Shown here piece by piece: positions 45,079 through 52,046 of a DNA stretch of 64,000 nt. The stretch's first letter is position 1, and every line of letters starts with the position of its first letter. The translations under genes and the position numbers were made by a program. The notes beneath the pieces were generated by a model. The model was not told the DNA's origin. It saw only the letters and a program-made list of their open reading frames with translations, and ran no database searches. The stretch spans positions 384,956-448,955 of the forward strand of contig NZ_JAJQJW010000002.1 of NCBI RefSeq assembly GCF_022828255.1, in the 5' to 3' direction. This stretch comes from Candidatus Nanosynbacter sp. TM7-075 (GTDB lineage Bacteria > Patescibacteriota > Saccharimonadia > Saccharimonadales > Saccharimonadaceae).

Positions 45079-45090
45079 TCATTGCTTATA

Positions 45091-45108
45091 TATATCATTA
45101 GTGATATA
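45091..45108. promoter_or_regulatory. palindromic operator overlapping the murA -10
   Basis: TATATCA, four bases (TTAG), TGATATA. It covers the -10 hexamer at 45105 and lies between the divergent glyA and murA starts. The MurA protein it precedes carries an XRE-type HTH, so autoregulation is the natural inference. Confidence 0.6.
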
Positions 45109-45110
45109 AT
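45105..45110 (+). promoter_or_regulatory. -10 hexamer of the HTH-murA gene (leaderless)
   Basis: TATAAT with six bases before the ATG at 45117. Confidence 0.75.
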
Positions 45111-45116
45111 TTACGC

Positions 45117-46640
45117 ATGATAAAAGACAAGTATCTTCAAAAAATCGGCAATTTAATCGCTGAAAATCGTCAAAAACAAGGTTTGACACAGACGCAATTA
45201 GCTGAGGCGATTGGCACGTCGCAAAGTGCTATTAATCGCATTGAAAACGGGGGTCAGAATATTAGCATTGATATGATTGCTCGAATTAGTGAAGTGCTTA
45301 ATAACAATATTGTGACTGTAAATCATTCCGGAAAAATGAATTTTAAGGTAACTGGCGGCAAAAAATTGTCTGGTGAGATACAAGTTAAGACTAGTAAAAA
45401 CGCTGCAGTTGGTCTTCTCTGTGCGAGTTTGTTGAATAAAGGGAAGACGACGCTTAGGAAGGTGGCGCGAATTGAGGAAGTCAACCGAATTATCGAGGTT
45501 TTGAATTCGATTGGTGTTAAAACTCGCTGGTTGGACGGTAGCGATCTTGAGATCGTGCCGCCAGCGCGCTTGAAGCTTGAAGATATGGATGTTGCTGCGG
45601 CGAAGAGAACTAGGACGGTGATTATGTTCCTTGGCCCGCTACTACATCAATATGACGATTTCAAATTGCCGTTTGCTGGCGGCTGTAATTTAGGCAAGCG
45701 CACGGTCGAGCCGCATCTTAGTGGTTTGAGGCATTTTGGAATGAACGTCACGGCGGAAACTGATTATTATCACGCAAAAACTGATGTCAATTCTGGCGAT
45801 CGAACGATTTTGTTGACGGAGCGCGGCGATACGGTGACGGAAAATATAATTATGGCTGCTGCGTTGTCGCCAAATACCACTATCATCCGCAATGCTAGCC
45901 CAAATTACATGGTTCAAGATGTTTGCTTCTTCTTGAAGAAGTTGGGTGTGAAAATTGAGGGAATTGGTACGACAACCTTGAAAATCACGGGTCGTAAACG
46001 AATTAGTAAAAATCTGGACTATTATCCGAGCGAAGATCCGATTGAAGCGATGAGTTTTATTGCGGCGGCTGTGGTGACGGATTCGGAAATTACCGTTCGC
46101 CGTGCGCCGATTGAATTCTTGGAAATTGAACTGGCAACATTGGCGGAAATGGGTCTTAAATTTGAACTCAGCAAGGAATATTTTGCTAATAACGGGCAAA
46201 CTCGTTTGGTTGATATTAAATTGCAGCGTTCCAAACTACAGGCAGCCAAGGATAAACTTCACGCCTTGCCGTTTCCTGGAATTAATATGGACAATTTGCC
46301 GTTCTTGGGGCTTATCGCGACGGTGGCTGAGGGGCGCACGTTGGTTCACGACTGGAGTTACGAGAACCGAGCAATTTACTTTACAGAGCTGAGCAAGCTG
46401 AATGCGCAAATCGAACTGGTTGATCCACACCGTGTTTATATCACCGGTCCAACAAGATGGAAGCCAGCCGACGTTGTTGCTCCGCCGGCACTTCGTCCGT
46501 CCGTTGTGATACTTTTGGCAATGCTTGCTGCTCCAGGTGTATCGATTCTGCGCGATGTATATTCGATTAATCGCGGATACGAGGAATTGGCGGCGCGCTT
46601 AAATTCGCTAGGTGCTGATATTGAAGTGATTATTGAATAG
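45117..46640 (+). CDS. murA: UDP-GlcNAc 1-carboxyvinyltransferase MurA with N-terminal XRE helix-turn-helix
   Basis: MurA starts peptidoglycan synthesis. The 507-residue product has, at residues 5-70, a complete Cro/C1-type HTH (IAENRQKQGLTQTQLAEAIG, then SQSAINRIENGGQNIS) followed without a break by the two-lobed EPT fold (SGEIQVKTSKNAAVGLLCAS). The catalytic Cys is present in PFAGGCNLGKRTVEPHLSGL (Cys190). MurA is normally about 420 residues without an HTH. The palindrome over the promoter suggests the enzyme represses its own gene, perhaps in response to substrate. Fusion to the HTH is real in the sequence: one frame, no stop. Confidence 0.95.
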   Translation: MIKDKYLQKIGNLIAENRQKQGLTQTQLAEAIGTSQSAINRIENGGQNISIDMIARISEVLNNNIVTVNHSGKMNFKVTGGKKLSGEIQVKTSKNAAVGLLCASLLNKGKTTLRKVARIEEVNRIIEVLNSIGVKTRWLDGSDLEIVPPARLKLEDMDVAAAKRTRTVIMFLGPLLHQYDDFKLPFAGGCNLGKRTVEPHLSGLRHFGMNVTAETDYYHAKTDVNSGDRTILLTERGDTVTENIIMAAALSPNTTIIRNASPNYMVQDVCFFLKKLGVKIEGIGTTTLKITGRKRISKNLDYYPSEDPIEAMSFIAAAVVTDSEITVRRAPIEFLEIELATLAEMGLKFELSKEYFANNGQTRLVDIKLQRSKLQAAKDKLHALPFPGINMDNLPFLGLIATVAEGRTLVHDWSYENRAIYFTELSKLNAQIELVDPHRVYITGPTRWKPADVVAPPALRPSVVILLAMLAAPGVSILRDVYSINRGYEELAARLNSLGADIEVIIE

Positions 46641-48435
46641 GAATTCGCTTGATCTGCGGTTCTTTTTTAGGCTGGATTTGCGGTTTTGGAAAAATAAATT
46701 TGAGATAATCTTTCATCATTCGGGCGCCAGAAATAATTGGCAAATAGTTGCTTAATTGGTGGCGGATATGCTTTTCTAACAATTGGTCATTTTTCAAAAT
46801 AGCGGCAGCTTTATGCATGTTGACGTACAGAGATGAAACTTCAGCTTCGTAGTTTCTCCCGGTAACCTCGAGGCAGGCGATTGGCTGGATATCGGCAACT
46901 CCGCCGTCACTAGTGGAGATGAGGAGTTTCAAATTGGCGATGTCTTTTTCCCACGACGTGCCGCACGCTTCTAATCCGACAATAGGAATATTTATCGAGG
47001 CGTCTGAACCGATTGCTAATGCTCGCCCCAACTCTTCGTCATAATCTTGTATGTAATGAACACGATCCTTGAGGACTGGATCGTTATCAATCAATTTTAA
47101 TACTTCGAGCAATTTCTGATACATCGTCACGTCGCCTTGGTGAACTTTTCCTGTCAGAATATAATGCGCGTTGTGGTTAATGAGAATTTGGCGCAATGAA
47201 TCTGGGTTTTCAAACGGCATATAAGGTCGTTTGTAATTGGCGAATCTTCGCTTGAAGTCGAATAATATTGCATTTTCTGGGATTTGTATGGATTTTCCGT
47301 ACTGGTCTTGGCGACTCAATAGGACTCGATTTAATTCCTTTCGGCCGAGTTTTTTCAAATATCTCAAATCTGCGATACTCAGCGAGTCTAATTTTTCAGA
47401 AAAATCATTTGTGGGTAGTCCAAATTTATCGATAATGCCGTGATCGCGATATGTTTGCAACGTTTCAGGTAGCACCCACGTTTCAAGATCTATTCCATTG
47501 GTAATGGCTTGAAATTTTACTTTGTCGTTGTTGCGGTCGCGGAAATTTGCTACGCGGGCATGTAGTTTACTTACACCATTCTTCGCTTCAGTAAGTTCAA
47601 TTGCCAAAAGATTCGGCCTCAATCTGTCATTGCGGAATTGTTCCATTAGCCAGCAACGTACGGCGTTGCTCTTTATATTTGGCAGAACTAATTTTTCAAA
47701 TTGCGAACGATGAAATTCCGGTTCGGCCGCTTGAAGAAGTGTGTGGTTTGTGTAAAGTGTATGTTTGCGAACGTAAACGATGGCCTCATATAAATTCATT
47801 CCGTTAGCGCACAGTTCGTCTAGTCGTGCCAATGCAGCAAAAATTGTTGCGGTCTCATTAAGTTGAATAACAGCCGGCTTAATACCGAGGAGTTTTAATG
47901 CTTTATAGCCGCCAAAACCCAGCGCTACTTCTTGGTATAGTCTATGGTCACCAGATCCGTCGCCTTCGTACAATTGCCCAAAGTTCGGTTCTGAAATTGT
48001 AACAAATTGCGTTGAACCGAGTGTCTTCTTAAAAATGCTTAAGCTTGCGTCTGGAAAACCGTTCGAACTCACAAAAATTTCGTCAATATATTCAAATCCG
48101 TAATCTTGAGGTGAAACGGACTCTGAAAATTCTTCTTGCGCGAGGTCGGTGATTTTCTGGTGTGATTCGCTACGATAAAACGGTGTCACTACTACGAATG
48201 GAACTTCCAATTTTTCAGCTACACGTCGCGTATCCGCCGCCAAAACTCCAAGTCCGCCGCCACCTTTAATGCCATTGGACTTATCATAAATTTCCATTGT
48301 CCAGTAGACGTATGGTCGGTTTTCAGACAATTGATGCGTTAAACTGCTTCGTTCAATTACATCATAAAATTCGGACGCATCTTCAATGTCGTGCGGCTGG
48401 TATTTTGGCTTTTCTGTATAAATATATGGATCCAT
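46630..48435 (-). CDS. alpha-glucan (glycogen/starch) phosphorylase, short form
   Basis: A 601-residue GT35-like enzyme that would release glucose-1-phosphate from alpha-glucan. Visible blocks: MEIYDKSNGIKGGGGLGVLA, GGYKALKLLGIKPAVIQLNE, ITNGIDLETWVLPE and the PLP site LEACGTSWEKDIANLKLLIS, which aligns with EASGTGNMK so the Lys is kept. It is much shorter than E. coli GlgP (about 800), nearer the thermophile/maltodextrin phosphorylase-like short types. It converges with murA, overlapping by 11 bases. Confidence 0.85.
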   Translation of the reverse strand: MDPYIYTEKPKYQPHDIEDASEFYDVIERSSLTHQLSENRPYVYWTMEIYDKSNGIKGGGGLGVLAADTRRVAEKLEVPFVVVTPFYRSESHQKITDLAQEEFSESVSPQDYGFEYIDEIFVSSNGFPDASLSIFKKTLGSTQFVTISEPNFGQLYEGDGSGDHRLYQEVALGFGGYKALKLLGIKPAVIQLNETATIFAALARLDELCANGMNLYEAIVYVRKHTLYTNHTLLQAAEPEFHRSQFEKLVLPNIKSNAVRCWLMEQFRNDRLRPNLLAIELTEAKNGVSKLHARVANFRDRNNDKVKFQAITNGIDLETWVLPETLQTYRDHGIIDKFGLPTNDFSEKLDSLSIADLRYLKKLGRKELNRVLLSRQDQYGKSIQIPENAILFDFKRRFANYKRPYMPFENPDSLRQILINHNAHYILTGKVHQGDVTMYQKLLEVLKLIDNDPVLKDRVHYIQDYDEELGRALAIGSDASINIPIVGLEACGTSWEKDIANLKLLISTSDGGVADIQPIACLEVTGRNYEAEVSSLYVNMHKAAAILKNDQLLEKHIRHQLSNYLPIISGARMMKDYLKFIFPKPQIQPKKEPQIKRIPIQ

Positions 48436-48467
48436 CGATGCCCTTTATGGATTGAAATTGTCTAACT

Positions 48468-48542
48468 TGGTGCGGGTGGGGAGAATCGAACTCCCATCTC
48501 AAGTTTGGAAAACTTGCATACTAACCGCTGTACTACACCCGC
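48468..48542 (-). tRNA. tRNA-Gly(TCC)
   Basis: Acceptor GCGGGTG/CACCCGC, anticodon stem CAAGT/ACTTG with loop TTTCCAA (TCC), A73, CCA encoded. Confidence 0.95.
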
Positions 48543-48571
48543 AAGCTTTTACTATTGTAGCAGAAAGATGT

Positions 48572-48577
48572 TATAAT
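48572..48577 (+). promoter_or_regulatory. -10 hexamer of tRNA-Arg(TCT)
   Basis: TATAAT eight bases before the mature tRNA. Confidence 0.6.
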
Positions 48578-48585
48578 GTGAATAC

Positions 48586-48662
48586 GCCCTGATAGCTCAG
48601 TTGGATAGAGCAGAGGACTTCTAAGCCTAAGGTCGTAGGTTCGAATCCTACTCGGGGCGCCA
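48586..48662 (+). tRNA. tRNA-Arg(TCT)
   Basis: Acceptor GCCCTGA/TCGGGGC, T stem GTAGG/CCTAC, loop CTTCTAA gives TCT, G73, CCA encoded. The anticodon stem has weak closing pairs (A31 faces G39). Confidence 0.92.
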
Positions 48663-48686
48663 TTTCATATAACTAATGGGGGATAT

Positions 48687-49097
48687 ATGGATGCGAACAA
48701 AAAACCGCAAATGACGCGGGAAATGATGATTAGATTATCTGGCTCCTTAAGAAGATCAGTTGATGGTTTTAAAGCGTATGGAGATACGGGCAGAATGCTG
48801 ACCGCTAATCGTAGCGTTAATTCGGAGCGCCGATTTATTAAGGGATATGGATCTTCGATATCAGCCAATAATTCTGACAATCGAAGACGATTTGGTGCGG
48901 AAATAGGTGTAGCACCTCGGTCGAGAGTCGCTAACAATAATCCTGATGACGCTGGCTTGTCTGGCGGAAATCGACGGGCTAATAGTTTACAGAATAATAA
49001 TGCTTCGTCGGGCGCGAACAATTCTCGCCAATCTTTCAATGCTAATCGAACTACTTTTCGCGAGCCGCCTTCTCGCGGATATAATCCGTTTGGATAA
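48687..49097 (+). CDS. small basic low-complexity protein
   Basis: A 136-residue protein rich in Asn, Arg, Ser and Gly (SANNSDNRRRFGAEIG, RRANSLQNNNASSG), without membrane helix or known motif. It has GGGGGA before the ATG and its own terminator. It looks intrinsically disordered and could bind nucleic acid. Function unknown. Confidence 0.7.
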   Translation: MDANKKPQMTREMMIRLSGSLRRSVDGFKAYGDTGRMLTANRSVNSERRFIKGYGSSISANNSDNRRRFGAEIGVAPRSRVANNNPDDAGLSGGNRRANSLQNNNASSGANNSRQSFNANRTTFREPPSRGYNPFG

Positions 49098-49106
49098 ATA
49101 AAAAAT

Positions 49107-49135
49107 CCTCACTTCAATGTGAGGTTATTTTCTTG
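49107..49135 (+). terminator. terminator after the basic protein gene
   Basis: CCTCAC-TTCAAT-GTGAGG followed by TTATTTTCTT. Confidence 0.7.
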
Positions 49136-49210
49136 GAGGGCCAGGAGGGGCTCGAACCCTCGACACCCTGCTTAAGAGGCAGGTGCTCTAACCAGCTGAG
49201 CTACTGGCCC
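49134..49210 (-). tRNA. tRNA-Lys(CTT)
   Basis: Acceptor GGGCCAG/CTGGCCC, anticodon stem CCTGC/GCAGG with loop CTCTTAA (CTT), CCA encoded. As in the other tRNA-Lys, base 73 is T. Confidence 0.95.
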
Positions 49211-49295
49211 ACGATTTCATTATACAACAATTAATAAAAATGTCTACCGTTTTATTGAAAATAATTTATTGGTGTGAACAAATTGTCGTAAAACT

Positions 49296-49374
49296 TGGGG
49301 CGAATGATGGGGTTCGAACCCACGGCCTCCGGAGCCACAATCCAGCGCTCTAACCAAACTGAGCTACATCCGCC
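49296..49374 (-). tRNA. tRNA-His(GTG)
   Basis: Acceptor GCGGATG/CATTCGC, loop TTGTGGC gives GTG. A G is encoded at position -1 opposite C73, the His identity pair. CCA encoded. Confidence 0.95.
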
Positions 49375-49435
49375 ATGATCCAAGCTTTTCAAATTATAGC
49401 ACACACTATATCTGTACTCAAGATGGTAAAATTGC

Positions 49436-49441
49436 TATACT
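49436..49441 (+). promoter_or_regulatory. -10 hexamer of folD
   Basis: TATACT; eight bases to the ATG at 49450, two bases to the ATG at 49444. The spacing argues for 49450 as the start. Confidence 0.6.
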
Positions 49442-49449
49442 TAATGACA

Positions 49450-50262
49450 ATGAGAGAACTAAATGGCTCAGAACTAGCTGGATTTATCAAGGAGCGCCAG
49501 GCGAAACAGGTGCGAGCTTTAAGGCAAGCTTGGCATATTAATCCTCGTTTGGCGATTGTTACTGACGTCGAAAATCCAGTCATTGAAACGTATATGCGTT
49601 TGAAGCAGAGGTATGGCGCTGATATTTTGGTTGACGTGGAGATTCATCGAGTCCCTGCGGGCGGTGCTTTGGAGGTGATTCAAGAATTGAACAATCGAGA
49701 CGACGTTCAAGGAATAATTCTGCAATTGCCGATTAGTAATTCTGATCAGACTGAGGAGTTGCTCGAGAGTATTCGAGAAGATAAAGACGTTGACGGTTTG
49801 CGTAAAAAGGCGATTTTTCAGGCAGCTACACCAACGGCTATTAGCTGGCTACTGGCTGGATATGGCGTTGATTTGAAGGGAAAAAAAGTTGCAATTGTCG
49901 GGCGAGGTCGTTTGGTTGGCGCCCCTCTTGAGAAGATGTGGCTAAAGTCTGACGTCGATGTGACGGTTTTTGAAAAAGGTGACGATTTATCTCAATTGAT
50001 AAATTACGATATTATCGTGTCGGCGACTGGAGTTCCGGGGCTGATTAAAAGCCAAATGGTCAAGGCCAAGGCGGTTGTTGTTGACGCGGGAACTGCTTCG
50101 GAAAATGGAAAAATTGTTGGCGACGTATCCGAAGAGGCGCGTCAGCGTGATGATGTAATTATTACACCAAAAAAAGGCGGAGTTGGTCCATTAACGGTTT
50201 CTGCGCTGTTTGATAATGTAATTACGGCTTGTCTAAAAATTGCGAATCAATCAAAAAACTAG
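49450..50262 (+). CDS. folD: methylene-THF dehydrogenase/cyclohydrolase FolD
   Basis: FolD interconverts methylene-, methenyl- and formyl-THF, downstream of GlyA. The 270-residue protein has the Y-x3-K catalytic pair in ETYMRLKQRYG, GIILQLPIS, DKDVDGL, the dinucleotide site VGRGRLVGAPLEKM and ITPKKGGVGPLTVSALF. The start is chosen from the promoter spacing. Convergent overlap of four bases with the response regulator gene. Confidence 0.95.
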   Translation: MRELNGSELAGFIKERQAKQVRALRQAWHINPRLAIVTDVENPVIETYMRLKQRYGADILVDVEIHRVPAGGALEVIQELNNRDDVQGIILQLPISNSDQTEELLESIREDKDVDGLRKKAIFQAATPTAISWLLAGYGVDLKGKKVAIVGRGRLVGAPLEKMWLKSDVDVTVFEKGDDLSQLINYDIIVSATGVPGLIKSQMVKAKAVVVDAGTASENGKIVGDVSEEARQRDDVIITPKKGGVGPLTVSALFDNVITACLKIANQSKN

Positions 50263-50630
50263 GCAGCTTTTATGGCGGATTTGACCTGTTCGACAACTTG
50301 GCGTGGCGTGAGGTTCGCTTTTACGATGTAGCTATGAATTCCTAATTTCTTCAAATCGTGCGGAGCTTCTTCTTCTCCGAGATTAGTGAGGACGATAACG
50401 GGAATAGTTTTTCCCCAATCTTTAGACCTAATTCGCTTTAAGGCTTCCGCGCCGTCCATTTCCGGCATTTGTAAATCTAGCAAAATAATGTCTGGCTGGA
50501 ACTTCTCGACTACTTCTATACCAATTTGTCCGTTGGCAGCCAAGCGAACGTCAAACCCGTCCGATTCGAACTTCATTCGGTACATCTGGCTGATGGTTGG
50601 GTCGTCTTCAATGATAGCGATTTTTATCAT
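50259..50630 (-). CDS. single-domain response regulator (receiver only)
   Basis: A 123-residue CheY-like receiver: acidic pair IIEDD at 7-10, phospho-Asp52 in ILLDLQMPEMDG, Thr in VIVLTNLGEE and Lys in YIVKANL. No output domain. It may signal by protein contact and could be the partner of the histidine kinase at 52047. Leaderless promoter. Confidence 0.95.
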   Translation of the reverse strand: MIKIAIIEDDPTISQMYRMKFESDGFDVRLAANGQIGIEVVEKFQPDIILLDLQMPEMDGAEALKRIRSKDWGKTIPVIVLTNLGEEEAPHDLKKLGIHSYIVKANLTPRQVVEQVKSAIKAA

Positions 50631-50636
50631 GCTCTA

Positions 50637-50642
50637 AGTATA
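50637..50642 (-). promoter_or_regulatory. -10 hexamer of the response regulator (leaderless)
   Basis: TATACT on the minus strand with six bases before the ATG at 50630. Confidence 0.7.
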
Positions 50643-50657
50643 TCATATAAACTATGT

Positions 50658-50663
50658 TATAAT
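50658..50663 (+). promoter_or_regulatory. -10 hexamer of the methyltransferase-like gene
   Basis: TATAAT with seven bases before the ATG at 50671. Confidence 0.68.
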
Positions 50664-50670
50664 TTCTGGC

Positions 50671-52020
50671 ATGGAAAACTTTAGAGGCGAACAGTATATT
50701 ACGGAAGCAGGTGATTTTCTTAATGGAGTTGATCATGAAGCTAATAAAAAATTAAACAAGGAAATTGAGGATCTTAGACGCGAGGGATGTAAGGTTAAGG
50801 CGGGGGAAAAGACCGACTCCGCATACAACAACCCTGACAATATTAAAAATATATATAACTATTTGAAACGGGGCGATGCAGAGTTAAAAGAGATTCGTAA
50901 ATACTTTATTCATAAAAATCCAGCTACCGCAGCAATTGCGAGTGTCCTAGAAAAGATTCCTTTTGTAAGAGAAAATAAATGGGGTAATGATATAGATTCA
51001 TATCTGGAGATTTCTCGTGATAAGTTATTGTATGGTAAAGATCAAACTGATTCGAAGCCGTGGCACAATCAGCGAGGTTCCGCACTAACATTTTTGACAA
51101 TTTCTGAAGCTGAGGGCTTAAGTGTTTTTGGTAAAAATGGCGAAATATTGTCAGAAGGTAAATATCCAACTATGAGTGGTCCGCTGGATAAGTCGGTATT
51201 TGATGAGAAGATTAATGGCTTACCGCTGACAGAAGTTATGATTCAAGATAAAATCAACAACGGCGTAGATAAAGCGACGGCTATTGAAGAAGTAGAGAAG
51301 AGAATTAGTGAAGTCCGAGAGTTTATCCAGGCACCGGTGACTGAGAAGTTTTCTAACGTCATTCGTCACTGTGCGGATTCGCTTGGTATTCGTGAGCGAG
51401 TGGAAACAGTGAATGGTTTATCAATTGATTATTTGAAGAAAGTGGCAGAAAAAGAGAATCGTTCAATTGACGATATGTTGGTGATGAGTTTTGGCTGCGG
51501 AACGGGACTGGCGACTTTGAAGATGCTGAAAAAACTTAAGAATGAAACTGGTGAGGCGCCGACGGTTATCCTGCTAGATCAAGATCCGTTGGCTTTGGCA
51601 GCGGCGCAAAGCTTGGCGAAGAAATGGAATTTGGAAGATAAGATTGAAATTCATTGCGAGCGATTATTTAGCAAGCTTGGCAAGCCTTTGAGCCTGGAGG
51701 GAGTTTTGGGCAACCGTAAGCTGGATATTGCGGAAGATTCTGGCTTACGAGAATATCTGCCAGATGGCGTTTATAAGCAATTGACACGAGAATCATTGAA
51801 ATTTTTACGAACCGGTGGGCTAATGATCACTGGCAATATGAACGTAAATCGCCCACAAAAAGAATTTTTGCATGGACTAATGGGGTGGGTTCCAAAAGTT
51901 AGGATGCGTTCAATTAAAGAAGGCTTTAAGTTGCTCCAAAAATCCGGCATACCAAAAGAATCTATTGAAGCTACAGTTACCGCGAGCGGCGTTTACACAG
52001 TTTTTGCGATTGAAACGTAG
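50671..52020 (+). CDS. SAM-dependent methyltransferase-like protein
   Basis: A 449-residue protein. The C-terminal half is a class I Rossmann methyltransferase: motif I LVMSFGCGTGLATLKML, an acidic end of strand 2 (VILLDQDPLALAAAQSLAKK) and later RTGGLMITGNMNV. The N-terminal 200 residues are helical and charged and match nothing I know. The substrate is unknown. It stands alone with its own promoter between the two-component genes. Confidence 0.78.
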   Translation: MENFRGEQYITEAGDFLNGVDHEANKKLNKEIEDLRREGCKVKAGEKTDSAYNNPDNIKNIYNYLKRGDAELKEIRKYFIHKNPATAAIASVLEKIPFVRENKWGNDIDSYLEISRDKLLYGKDQTDSKPWHNQRGSALTFLTISEAEGLSVFGKNGEILSEGKYPTMSGPLDKSVFDEKINGLPLTEVMIQDKINNGVDKATAIEEVEKRISEVREFIQAPVTEKFSNVIRHCADSLGIRERVETVNGLSIDYLKKVAEKENRSIDDMLVMSFGCGTGLATLKMLKKLKNETGEAPTVILLDQDPLALAAAQSLAKKWNLEDKIEIHCERLFSKLGKPLSLEGVLGNRKLDIAEDSGLREYLPDGVYKQLTRESLKFLRTGGLMITGNMNVNRPQKEFLHGLMGWVPKVRMRSIKEGFKLLQKSGIPKESIEATVTASGVYTVFAIET

Positions 52021-52030
52021 AATAAAATGC

Positions 52031-52036
52031 TATAAT
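52031..52036 (+). promoter_or_regulatory. -10 hexamer of the histidine kinase gene
   Basis: TATAAT with ten bases before ATG 52047 (13 before ATG 52050). Confidence 0.6.
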
Positions 52037-52046
52037 AAGCATTAGT

